NCBI RefSeq assembly: GCF_009695775.1
Contig: NZ_VUNG01000006.1
Location: forward strand, 1-64,000
DNA: 64,000 nucleotides
From: Hallella mizrahii
GTDB lineage: Bacteria > Bacteroidota > Bacteroidia > Bacteroidales > Bacteroidaceae
Direction of reading: 5' to 3'
Within the stretch, counting starts at the first letter, position 1. Each line of letters opens with the position of its first letter. Shown here piece by piece: positions 9,527 through 17,579 of this stretch. The notes beneath the pieces are model-generated. The model ran no database searches. It was not told the origin of the DNA and worked only from the letters and a program-made list of their open reading frames with translations. Both the position numbers and the translations under genes were made by a program.

Positions 9527-12019
9527 ATGGAAACATTGAAGAAGTGGTTGCCGGACATTCTGGCCGTCATTCTCTTTGCCGTCATCGGCTTTGTCTATTT
9601 CATGCCTGCTGACATCGACGGCAGAGTCCTTTACCGCGAAGACTCCTCGGCGGGCCGCGGACTCGGTCAGGAGAGTAAGCTCTATCTTGAGAAAACCGGC
9701 GAGCGCACCCGTTGGACCAATTCCGCTTTCAGCGGTATGCCCACCTATCAGGTCTCGCCGTCCTACACCTCGACCACTGTCTTGGGTAAGATGGAGGATG
9801 CCTACCACCTGTGGCTGCCCGAAAACGTGTGGTATGTCTTTGCCTATCTCTTGGGCTTCTACATTCTGCTGCGTGCTTTCGACTTCAAACAGTACCTCGC
9901 TGTGCTGGGCTCCATCCTCTGGGCTTTCTCCAGCTATTTCTTCATCATCATTGCCGCAGGACATATCTGGAAGGTCATGGCACTGGCCTATCTGCCGCCG
10001 ATGATCGCCGGCATGGTGCTCAGCTACCGTGGTAAATATCTGTGGGGATTGATCGTCACGGCGATCTTCACTGCCTTTGAGATCAATGCCAACCACGTGC
10101 AGATGACCTATTACTATCTTTTCATCATCCTCTTCATGGTCATCGCCTGGCTTGTCATGGCCATCCGCGACAAGAAGTTGCCGCAGTTTGTCAAGGGCTC
10201 GGTGGTCTGCGCCGTCGGTGCCCTGCTCGGCGTGCTGATCAACATCTCCAATCTCTATCACACGTGGGAATATACCAAGGAGAGTATGCGTGGAAAGAGC
10301 GAGCTGGTAAAGAAAAACTCCAGCAACCAGACCAGCAGCGGACTCGACCGCGACTACATCACGCAGTGGAGCTACGGCATCGGCGAGACCTGGACGCTGC
10401 TCGTGCCCAACACCAAGGGCGGTGCCTCCGTGCCACTGGCGCAGAACGCCAAGGCCATGGAGAAAGCTGATCCTAACTTCATGCAGATCTATCAGCAGAT
10501 GGGACAGTACTGGGGCGATCAGCCCGGAACGAGCGGCCCGGTGTATGTCGGGGCCTTCGTGCTGATGCTCTTCATCCTCGGATTGTTCATCGTGAAAGGC
10601 CCGATGAAGTGGGCTCTCTTAGGAGCTACCATCCTGAGCATCCTGCTCTCGTGGGGCCGCAACTTCATGGGCTTCACCAATTTCTTCCTCGACTACATCC
10701 CGATGTACGCCAAGTTCCGCACGGTGGCTTCCATCCTCGTTATCGCTGAGTTCACGATACCTCTGCTCGCCATGATGGCTTTGAAGAAGATCGTCGACGA
10801 GCCGGAGATCCTCAAGACCAAGATTCGTTGGGTGTGGGTGAGCTTCGCGCTGACGGGCGGCATTGCCCTGCTCTTCTGGCTGATGCCTTCGGTGTTCTTC
10901 CCCGACTATATCTCGGCGCAGGAAAACCAGGCCCTGGCACAGATCCCGGCAGAATATCTCGGGCCGCTGAAATCCAATCTGACGGCGATCCGCGAGTATA
11001 TCTTCTCTTCCGATGCCCTGCGCTCGTTCATCATCGTGGCTCTCGGCATGGCACTGCTCATGCTCTATAAGTATAAGAAGCTCAACGCCAAGATGCTCGT
11101 AGGCTGTGTGACGGTGCTCTGCCTCGTGGATATGTGGCAGGTCAACAAGCGCTATCTCAACGATGGCATGTTTGTGGAGGCCAGCGTGCGCAACAGCGAC
11201 CAGCCGATGACAGCCACGGACCGGCAGATCCTCAAGGACAAAGGACTGGACTATCGCGTGCTGAACCTCGCGTCGAACACGTTCAACGAGAACGAGACCT
11301 CGTACTATCACAAGAGCATCGGTGGCTATCATCCTGCCAAGCTGCGCCGCTATCAGGAGATGATCGACGCCTATATCGCTCCCGAGATGCAGAAGATGAT
11401 GCCCGCCATCTCCAAGGCTGGCGGCGACATGACCAAGGTCGACGGATCGAAAGAGTGGCCGGTGCTGAACATGCTCAATGCCAAATACTTCATCCTGCCC
11501 TTGCAGAGTGGACAGACGGTGCCCTTGCAGAATCCTTATGTTCAGGGCAACGCGTGGTTTGTGGACAAGGTCGACTATGTCGACAATGCCAACCAGGAGA
11601 TCGACCGCGTAGGTAAGATCGACTTGCACCATGAGGCTGTCGCCGACAAGAAGTTCAGCGAGCAACTCGGCAAAGCCGTCAAGCAGGACGGTACCTCCTT
11701 GGCGGTCATCAAAAGCTACGAACCCAACCACCTGACCTACGAGGTGAACTCCGACAAGGGCGGCGTGCTCGTGTTCTCTGAGATCTATTATCCCGAGTGG
11801 ACAGCGACCGTCGACGGACAGAAGGCTGAGCTGGGACGTGTGAACTATATCCTGCGCGCCTTGAACGTGAAACCGGGCAAGCACGAGGTCGTCCTTGACT
11901 TCCATCCTGCTTCCATCCGCACGACCGAGACACTGGCCTACTGCTCTTATGGCATCCTCGCCCTGCTGATTGCGGCAGGAGCCTTCATGGCGCGCCGCAA
12001 GAACAAGGAGAAGGCATAA
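9527..12019 (+). CDS. YfhO family polytopic membrane protein
   Basis: This is an 830-aa integral membrane protein of the YfhO family (GT-C-like topology). About twelve hydrophobic helices are visible between residues 8 and 540, with one more near the C-terminus (about 800-820). The soluble region between them (about 545-795) includes DYRVLNL, the NETSYYHKSIGGYHPAKLRR block and a final beta-domain (GVLVFSEIYYPEWTATVDG) that is diagnostic for the family. Gram-positive YfhO relatives take part in glycosylation of lipoteichoic acid or surface polymers; the role in Bacteroidetes is not known. The HAD gene follows 30 bp downstream, possibly cotranscribed. Confidence 0.88.
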   Translation: METLKKWLPDILAVILFAVIGFVYFMPADIDGRVLYREDSSAGRGLGQESKLYLEKTGERTRWTNSAFSGMPTYQVSPSYTSTTVLGKMEDAYHLWLPENVWYVFAYLLGFYILLRAFDFKQYLAVLGSILWAFSSYFFIIIAAGHIWKVMALAYLPPMIAGMVLSYRGKYLWGLIVTAIFTAFEINANHVQMTYYYLFIILFMVIAWLVMAIRDKKLPQFVKGSVVCAVGALLGVLINISNLYHTWEYTKESMRGKSELVKKNSSNQTSSGLDRDYITQWSYGIGETWTLLVPNTKGGASVPLAQNAKAMEKADPNFMQIYQQMGQYWGDQPGTSGPVYVGAFVLMLFILGLFIVKGPMKWALLGATILSILLSWGRNFMGFTNFFLDYIPMYAKFRTVASILVIAEFTIPLLAMMALKKIVDEPEILKTKIRWVWVSFALTGGIALLFWLMPSVFFPDYISAQENQALAQIPAEYLGPLKSNLTAIREYIFSSDALRSFIIVALGMALLMLYKYKKLNAKMLVGCVTVLCLVDMWQVNKRYLNDGMFVEASVRNSDQPMTATDRQILKDKGLDYRVLNLASNTFNENETSYYHKSIGGYHPAKLRRYQEMIDAYIAPEMQKMMPAISKAGGDMTKVDGSKEWPVLNMLNAKYFILPLQSGQTVPLQNPYVQGNAWFVDKVDYVDNANQEIDRVGKIDLHHEAVADKKFSEQLGKAVKQDGTSLAVIKSYEPNHLTYEVNSDKGGVLVFSEIYYPEWTATVDGQKAELGRVNYILRALNVKPGKHEVVLDFHPASIRTTETLAYCSYGILALLIAAGAFMARRKNKEKA

Positions 12020-12049
12020 TACATTTACCACCTTATTATATATAGCATA

Positions 12050-12835
12050 TTGATCAGATCACTGTTTTTCGACATCGACGGCACCTTGGTGAGCTTTCGC
12101 ACGCATCGCATCCCACAGGCTACTGTTGACGCACTCACAGAGGCGAAGACCCGTGGCGTGAAGATTTTCATCTCCACGGGTCGTCCCATACAGTTTATCA
12201 CAAACCTTTCCCAGATCGAACATCTCCTCGACGGCTACATCACGACCAATGGCGCTTACTGCTTTGTGGGCGACCAAACGGTGTGCTGCCACCCTATCGA
12301 TCCCGCTGACGTGCAGAAGATCCTGCAGGCTTGCGACCGTTTCGACCGGGCAGCCATCGTCGTTGGGCGGAAGACCATTGCCGTCTACAACCGTCAGCCT
12401 ATCGTGGACAAGAGCTTCGGGGAAGGGCTGGGACTGACAGACCTCCACTTCGACGAGCTCAGCAATGTGTTCCGGCAGGACATCCTGCAGGTGACGCCTT
12501 TCATCACTGACGAGGAAGAGGCTCAACTCATGCCCATGATTCCCCACTGCGTCGGTGGCCGATGGACCAAGGAGTTTGTAGACATCACGCAGGAAAATGC
12601 CGACAAGGGCAAGGGACTCGTGGCCATGGCAGCCTATGAGCACTTCCGCATCGACGAGACAATGGCATTCGGCGATGGGGGCAACGACATTCCTATCATC
12701 CGGCAGGCCGGTATCGGCGTGGCAATGGGCAACGGCGGTGACAATGTCAAAGCGGCAGCCGACTACGTTACCGCGGCTGTCGACGATGAGGGCGTGAGAA
12801 AGGCGCTCATACATTTTGGAGTCATCAAAGGCTGA
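12050..12835 (+). CDS. Cof-type HAD-superfamily phosphatase
   Basis: This 261-aa cytoplasmic HAD hydrolase has a C2B (Cof) cap. Motif I is FFDIDGTL, with D8 the nucleophile and D10 the acid/base. Motif II is ISTGRP. Motif IV is FGDGGNDIPII, preceded by the Lys of motif III in DKGKGL. Members dephosphorylate sugar phosphates, PLP or nucleotides; the substrate cannot be told here. No ATG is available before motif I, so the TTG at 12050 is the likely start. It lies 30 bp after the YfhO stop. Confidence 0.88.
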   Translation: MIRSLFFDIDGTLVSFRTHRIPQATVDALTEAKTRGVKIFISTGRPIQFITNLSQIEHLLDGYITTNGAYCFVGDQTVCCHPIDPADVQKILQACDRFDRAAIVVGRKTIAVYNRQPIVDKSFGEGLGLTDLHFDELSNVFRQDILQVTPFITDEEEAQLMPMIPHCVGGRWTKEFVDITQENADKGKGLVAMAAYEHFRIDETMAFGDGGNDIPIIRQAGIGVAMGNGGDNVKAAADYVTAAVDDEGVRKALIHFGVIKG

Positions 12836-12941
12836 AAACAGCGCTTTAGAAATGTATATTCGTCGAAAATAACATGAAAACGATGTTTCTTTAAGAAAAA
12901 AACAGTAATTTTGCGAGTAAAATCATTAGATTAGGACATAC

Positions 12942-13406
12942 ATGGAAAAACTTGTTATCAATTCCTATGAGGAGTTTGCTGCTCACGAGGGACAACAATT
13001 AGGTATATCGGACTGGTTGCAGGTGGATCAGGACCGCATCAACCAGTTTGCTGACGCTACACTCGACCATCAGTGGATACACGTCGACGTGGAGCGTGCC
13101 AAGAAGGAAAGTCCCTATAAGAGCACCATCGCACATGGTTACCTGACCCTTTCGCTGCTGCCTCATCTGTGGGGACAGATCATCGAGGTCAACAACCTGA
13201 AGATGATGGTCAACTATGGCATGGACAAGATGCGCTTTGGCGTGCCCGTCATCACAGGCAGCCGCATCAGACTGAATGCCAAACTCGACAAGATCGAAAA
13301 CCTGCGCGGTATCTGCAAAGCTTATATCGGCTTCAAAATAGAAATCGAGGGACAGCGCAAGCCTGCTCTGCAGGGTGAGGCACAGTTCCTCTATTACTTT
13401 GAATAA
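12942..13406 (+). CDS. MaoC-like hotdog dehydratase
   Basis: This 154-aa hotdog-fold protein is of the MaoC/(R)-specific enoyl-CoA hydratase type. The catalytic block FADATLDHQWIHVD and the downstream STIAHGYLTLSLLP (Asp/His with Ser/Gly support) are conserved. The length matches single-domain family members. It probably acts on acyl-CoA or acyl-ACP intermediates in the cytoplasm. A TAATTTTG box at 12906-12913 precedes the ATG by 28 bp. The DUF4250 gene starts 2 bp after its stop. Confidence 0.87.
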   Translation: MEKLVINSYEEFAAHEGQQLGISDWLQVDQDRINQFADATLDHQWIHVDVERAKKESPYKSTIAHGYLTLSLLPHLWGQIIEVNNLKMMVNYGMDKMRFGVPVITGSRIRLNAKLDKIENLRGICKAYIGFKIEIEGQRKPALQGEAQFLYYFE

Positions 13407-13408
13407 CT

Positions 13409-13597
13409 ATGGATCATTTACCAAAGGATCCGGCAATGCTGGTCTCAGCGGTGAACATGCTGTTGCGCGACGAAGAGTTTGATTCCCTGTCAGAACTCTG
13501 CTATTGCTTCAATAGTGACCCCGACCATCTCAAGAGCTATCTGCTGGATCATGGTTTTTCATGGAATGAAGACCAGAAACAGTTTAAGGAGTGCTGA
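13409..13597 (+). CDS. DUF4250 family small protein
   Basis: This 62-aa protein begins MDHLPKDPAMLVSAVNMLLRD and has the helical LSELCYCFNSDPDHLKSYL stretch typical of the DUF4250 family, which is common in Firmicutes and Bacteroidetes. It has no membrane segment or metal motif. The latter part (DPDHLKSYLLDHGF) reads like a small helix-turn-helix. It follows the MaoC gene with a 2-bp gap, so the two are translationally coupled. Function unknown. Confidence 0.82.
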   Translation: MDHLPKDPAMLVSAVNMLLRDEEFDSLSELCYCFNSDPDHLKSYLLDHGFSWNEDQKQFKEC

Positions 13598-13655
13598 GCT
13601 GTCCTCGGCAAATATGGACTGAAGAATTCAACGATTTCTTAATTCGGAATTATTT

Positions 13656-15500
13656 ATGTGTGGAATAGTAGGATACATCGGCCAACGTCAGGCCTATGAC
13701 ATATTGATCGGTGGACTTCACCGCTTGGAATACCGTGGTTACGATTCTGCCGGTGTGGCACTGATCAATGCTGAGGACCAACTCAATGTCTACAAAGCCA
13801 AGGGCAAGGTTGCTGACTTGGAGACGGCGGCAGCCGGAAAGGACTGCTCTGGAACGGTGGGCATCGCCCATACTCGCTGGGCTACTCATGGTGAGCCCTC
13901 TGTGCGCAACGCCCATCCTCATGTGTCGGACTCCGGCAATCTCGTCATCGTGCACAATGGTATCATTGAGAACTATACCATCCTGCGCAAGCAGCTTGCC
14001 AAGAAGGGATTTACCTTTAAGAGTGACACGGATACCGAGGTGCTTGTGCAACTCATTCAGTATGCACAGGACAAGCACAAGTGTCCCTTGGCCGAAGCTG
14101 TGCGCCATGCGCTGAACAAATGTATCGGTGCCTACGCCATCGCCGTGCTCGACCGCCGCGATCCCGGCACGCTGGTGGTGGCACGCAAAGGATCACCGCT
14201 CGTCGTGGGCATCGGCAAGGACAATAGTGAATTTTTTGTCGCCTCAGACGCTACACCGATTGCCGGTTATACGCAAAACGTCGTATACCTCGACGATGAG
14301 CAGATCGCTGTGTGCCAGCCTGGCAAGGAACTAAAGATCATCGACTTGAAAAACAAGAAGGTGGATGTCAGCGTCAAGCAGATTGATATGGATCTCGACA
14401 TGCTCGACCGTGGTGGTTTCCCCCATTTCATGCTCAAGGAGATCTTTGACCAGCCGCGTTGCCTGCGTGACTGCATGAGCGGCCGCCTCTTCGACGACAA
14501 GGTCATCCTTTCCGCTGTACGCAACAACCGCGCCCGGCTGCTCTCGGCAACACGCTTCATCATCGTGGCCTGTGGTACGAGCTGGCATGCCGGACTTATC
14601 GGCAAGCAGCTCATCGAGCACTATTGCAAGATTCCCGTGGAGGTGGACTATGCATCGGAGTTCCGCTACCGCGACCCCGTGATCCTGCCCACCGACGTGG
14701 TCATCGCCATCTCGCAGAGCGGTGAGACCGCTGACACGCTGGCAGCCATCAAGCTCGCCAAAGAGCGCGGCGCGTTTATCTTTGGCATCGTCAACGCTGT
14801 CGGCTCCAGCATCGCACGAGAGACCGACACTGGCATCTACATCCATGTGGGACCGGAGATCGGCGTGGCCTCGACAAAAGCCTTCACCGGTCAGCTCACC
14901 TGTCTGACGCTGCTCGCCCTGGCACTCGCCAACGCAAAGGGTACCGTAGACCACGATGAGTTCGTCAGTCTGACGAAAGAGCTGGGGCAGATTCCCGATA
15001 AGATCGATAAGCTGCTCAAGGAGAACGATTGCATCAAGCAGTTGGCTCGCACCTATACCTACGCCACCAACTTCCTCTACCTCGGTCGCGGATGGAACTA
15101 TCCCGTGGCCTTGGAGGGAGCATTGAAGTTGAAGGAGATCAGCTATATACACGCTGAGGGCTATCCTGCTGCGGAGATGAAGCATGGTCCTATCGCATTG
15201 GTGGACAATATGATGCCAGTGCTCTTTGTGGCTACACATCACGAAGGATACGAGAAAGTGGTCTCCAACATGCAGGAGGTAAAGGCACGTGGCGGCCGCA
15301 TCATTGCTGTAGTCACCGAGGGCGATACCGAGGTGCAAAAGATTGCTGATGAGGTGATCAATGTCCCATCGACATTAGCGCCATTGGCACCGCTGCTCAC
15401 CGTGATCCCTTTACAGCTGCTCGCTTACCACATTGCCGTGGAGAAAGGATTGGATGTCGACCAGCCGCGCAACCTCGCCAAGAGTGTGACCGTGGAGTAG
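13656..15500 (+). CDS. glmS: Glutamine-fructose-6-phosphate aminotransferase (isomerizing)
   Basis: This 614-aa enzyme makes glucosamine-6-phosphate, the committed step to UDP-GlcNAc for peptidoglycan and LPS. The Ntn amidotransferase domain begins MCGIVGYIG with C2 as nucleophile after Met removal. HTRWATHG and GIIENY follow. Two SIS isomerase domains occupy the C-terminal half (CGTSWHAG, AISQSGETADT, then LGRGWNYPVALEGALKLKEISY and HGPIALVD), ending with LAKSVTVE as expected. No glmS ribozyme-like structure is evident in the 58-bp upstream gap. A kinase with a RapZ-type domain is encoded 2 kb downstream. Confidence 0.97.
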   Translation: MCGIVGYIGQRQAYDILIGGLHRLEYRGYDSAGVALINAEDQLNVYKAKGKVADLETAAAGKDCSGTVGIAHTRWATHGEPSVRNAHPHVSDSGNLVIVHNGIIENYTILRKQLAKKGFTFKSDTDTEVLVQLIQYAQDKHKCPLAEAVRHALNKCIGAYAIAVLDRRDPGTLVVARKGSPLVVGIGKDNSEFFVASDATPIAGYTQNVVYLDDEQIAVCQPGKELKIIDLKNKKVDVSVKQIDMDLDMLDRGGFPHFMLKEIFDQPRCLRDCMSGRLFDDKVILSAVRNNRARLLSATRFIIVACGTSWHAGLIGKQLIEHYCKIPVEVDYASEFRYRDPVILPTDVVIAISQSGETADTLAAIKLAKERGAFIFGIVNAVGSSIARETDTGIYIHVGPEIGVASTKAFTGQLTCLTLLALALANAKGTVDHDEFVSLTKELGQIPDKIDKLLKENDCIKQLARTYTYATNFLYLGRGWNYPVALEGALKLKEISYIHAEGYPAAEMKHGPIALVDNMMPVLFVATHHEGYEKVVSNMQEVKARGGRIIAVVTEGDTEVQKIADEVINVPSTLAPLAPLLTVIPLQLLAYHIAVEKGLDVDQPRNLAKSVTVE

Positions 15501-15556
15501 GGCAGAGCAACCACTCGCTTGCAACTCTTTGTGTTTATAAAAAAGCAATTTAGAAT

Positions 15557-16525
15557 ATGCAATATTTCATTGTTATCAACGACGTGCAGCAAGGTCCGTT
15601 CAGCATCGACGAACTGCGTCAGCGCAATATCACCTCTGACACGCTCGTGTGGGCAGAGGGCATGCCGCAATGGGTACCGGCCTGGCAGGTAGCGGAACTA
15701 CGACCGCTCTTCTATGCCGATGCTCAGACGGCTCAGAGTACTGCTGCTCAGCAGACGCCGCCACCGCCTCCATACGGGATACAAAATGGTGCACAATCCT
15801 CCAACACTACGGGTGACAACTATCAGGGACCCGGTGCGGGAGATACTACGCAGCCGCCTTCTCAGCCGGGGAAAAACAACAGTAAGAAGGTGCTCACTTA
15901 TGTGGGCATCGCACTTGCCATTCTGCTGCTGCTCATGGCGATTACCAATCCCTCTAAGGATGAGCACCGCCAGGTCATTAAAGACCATATCACTGCTGGG
16001 TTTAATCGGGGATTGAACGATGGCGATAACAGTGGATTGGCCTCACTGGCCTCTTCGATGATCTCGGCATTGGCAGGACCCGTCATCAACAATGCCATCG
16101 ACAACCTGCTGCAATACCATAACTATGTCTTCTGGTCCACGACCACAATCGACATTCCGGGTGCCGGTGAGCAACGTACTTCCTTGGGCATCTTTGGAAA
16201 AGTATTCACCTCTGACGAGGCTACCATCGCTGAGGCTGTGGCAAAAGCCACGGATGACAAGGGCGACAAAGAAGACTCTACGTCTACAACCATCTTTACT
16301 GGTGGCGACAACAGCAGTGATGACGCAGGTGGTGATGTCACCCGGCAGGTCACCGACACCGTCGTGTCGATGGGCAACAAGGTCGGGCGTACGGTCGTGC
16401 GCCATGTCAGCAGTGTGGTCAGCAAGGAAATAAAAAAGGAAATCAACCAAAACGCCGACAGTGCGACGGTATCGGGAATCGACAAGATCATCAATGCTGT
16501 GGAGGATTTCCTCAAAGGTCTTTGA
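15557..16525 (+). CDS. GYF domain-containing single-pass membrane protein
   Basis: This is a 322-aa protein. Residues 1-52 form a GYF_2 (DUF4339) domain (YFIVINDVQQGPFSIDELRQ ... WAEGMPQWVPAWQVAEL), a module thought to bind proline-rich or membrane partners. A Gln/Pro/Gly-rich linker (about 60-110) leads to one transmembrane helix (about 114-132, VLTYVGIALAILLLLMAI). A polar Asp/Ser/Thr-rich domain of unknown fold follows. It starts 56 bp after glmS and may be cotranscribed with it. Function unknown. Confidence 0.8.
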   Translation: MQYFIVINDVQQGPFSIDELRQRNITSDTLVWAEGMPQWVPAWQVAELRPLFYADAQTAQSTAAQQTPPPPPYGIQNGAQSSNTTGDNYQGPGAGDTTQPPSQPGKNNSKKVLTYVGIALAILLLLMAITNPSKDEHRQVIKDHITAGFNRGLNDGDNSGLASLASSMISALAGPVINNAIDNLLQYHNYVFWSTTTIDIPGAGEQRTSLGIFGKVFTSDEATIAEAVAKATDDKGDKEDSTSTTIFTGGDNSSDDAGGDVTRQVTDTVVSMGNKVGRTVVRHVSSVVSKEIKKEINQNADSATVSGIDKIINAVEDFLKGL

Positions 16526-16825
16526 TGTCTTTGTGCCTTGGTGACGCTTTATGATGTTACTTCGTTCCATAGATTTTCGTTCGTAACTATTCACCGAATA
16601 CAGGTCGAAAGGCAGAAAAATAAAAAGATAATCCCCGCCTCTACGCCCTCACCGCATGCTGCGCCGTTAACAGGGTAATACTAGCAAAACGATTTGGATG
16701 CTATCCACCGAAAGGAATTTGCTGAATAGTTATGTTACTTCAAGATGGTTGCGGAATTGAGGGATAGTCTAAGTGATTCTAGGTAAAGTCAACATAAAAT
16801 TCCGTTTGGAATTTTTCTAGCTGGC

Positions 16826-16881
16826 AAAAGGTCTTTCGCTGCGTAGGTTTTAATCATTCGCTACCTAGCGAAAGACCTTTT
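16826..16881. terminator. Long inverted repeat, possible bidirectional terminator
   Basis: Arms 16826-16840 (AAAAGGTCTTTCGCT) and 16867-16881 are perfectly complementary over 15 bp. A nested GTAG/CTAC pair lies in the 26-nt loop. The 3' arm runs into a T-run on the plus strand. Confidence 0.5.
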
Positions 16882-16902
16882 TCTATAGCATTACAACATT
16901 GG

Positions 16903-17027
16903 GAACATAGTTTCGACCCCACGAGAACATAGCTTCGACCCCACGAGAACATAGTTTCGATCCCACGAGAACATAGCTTCGACCCCACGAGAACACTGCT
17001 TCGACCCACCAAGAACATCGCTTCCCC
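16903..17027. repeat. 22-bp tandem repeat array (five units plus a partial sixth)
   Basis: Units start at 16903, 16925, 16947, 16969, 16991 and 17013 and have the form GAACATAG(C/T)TTCGA followed by (C/T)CCCACGA. The first four differ only at the two variable C/T positions; the last ones are degenerate. Because 22 is not a multiple of 3, each strand is open in several frames across the array. That explains the spurious minus-strand ORFs. Confidence 0.85.
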
Positions 17028-17320
17028 AAATTTTGGCAAAAGTTCACAAAAACTGAGGACTGTATCAGAGCTGTTATTATATTCCTTCCCAAAAGTCTCA
17101 TCCTTATCCTGTTGCTGCTGGGGCATGATATTTTCTTTGGTATCATCCATATGGTTATATAAGGCTTATTACAAGCAGCTTCCACACAGAGAGACATAGA
17201 AAACACAGCGAAGGCTTTGCCTTATTGAGTGTATACAGGGTGTGTACATGGGAAAAAAAGGAAGTAATTTTTCACGCTCATAATGCCATGAAATCCAAAA
17301 AAAATATGTAAGTTTGCAAT

Positions 17321-17566
17321 ATGAAATGGAAACTGAAAATTGATTGGCGCAAGGTCGTGCTGTTTCTCGTTATCTCAGCAGGACTGCTATATTTGACCCG
17401 CTCTGTGCTCATGGCGGCAGGAGTTATCATGCTGCTCTTCGTTGTTGACAGTCTGATCAGCGATTGGGAATACCGTCGCAAAACCCACGAACTGTTCAAG
17501 GACATCAGAGAGCAGCAGGAACAGAAAACCAAAGAGAAACAATCAGATGCCGACCGGAGACATTGA
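17321..17566 (+). CDS. Small conserved-looking membrane protein
   Basis: This 81-aa protein has a basic N-terminus (KWKLKIDWRK), one or two hydrophobic helices (about 11-42) and a charged, probably coiled-coil cytoplasmic tail rich in E, Q and K (about 50-81). I do not recognise the family. It lies 13 bp upstream of the kinase/RapZ fusion gene and is probably cotranscribed with it. A TAAGTTTG box at 17309-17316 ends only 4 bp before the ATG. If it is the promoter, the transcript would be nearly leaderless; no -33 box supports it. Confidence 0.65.
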   Translation: MKWKLKIDWRKVVLFLVISAGLLYLTRSVLMAAGVIMLLFVVDSLISDWEYRRKTHELFKDIREQQEQKTKEKQSDADRRH

Positions 17567-17579
17567 GAAAGCTATATCC

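Larger units (their letters stand above)
16526..17320. other. Repeat-rich intergenic region
   Basis: No gene is supported. Bases 16590-16741 match, with gaps, the two ends of a segment at 23199-23510 (shared words CAGGCCGAAAGGCAGAAAAA and TACCGTTAACAAGGTAATAC with substitutions). This is a dispersed repeat whose copy here lacks about 170 internal bases. A long hairpin (16826-16882) and a 22-bp tandem array (16903-17027) follow. Two minus-strand ORFs across the array merely read the repeat. Confidence 0.6.

Noticed and set aside
10619..12031. 470-codon minus-strand ORF opposite the YfhO gene
   Set aside because: Shadow frame of a real gene; Val/His/Leu-rich translation with no domain pattern and no promoter.
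13598..13655. Possible glmS ribozyme upstream of glmS
   Set aside because: Only 58 bp separate glmS from the previous gene, too short for the ribozyme core, and no pseudoknot pattern is visible.
16903..17027. 22-bp array considered as CRISPR
   Set aside because: No spacers between units and no cas genes in the window.
16854..17206. Two overlapping minus-strand ORFs across the 22-bp array
   Set aside because: The proteins simply translate the tandem repeat in different frames; no start signal.
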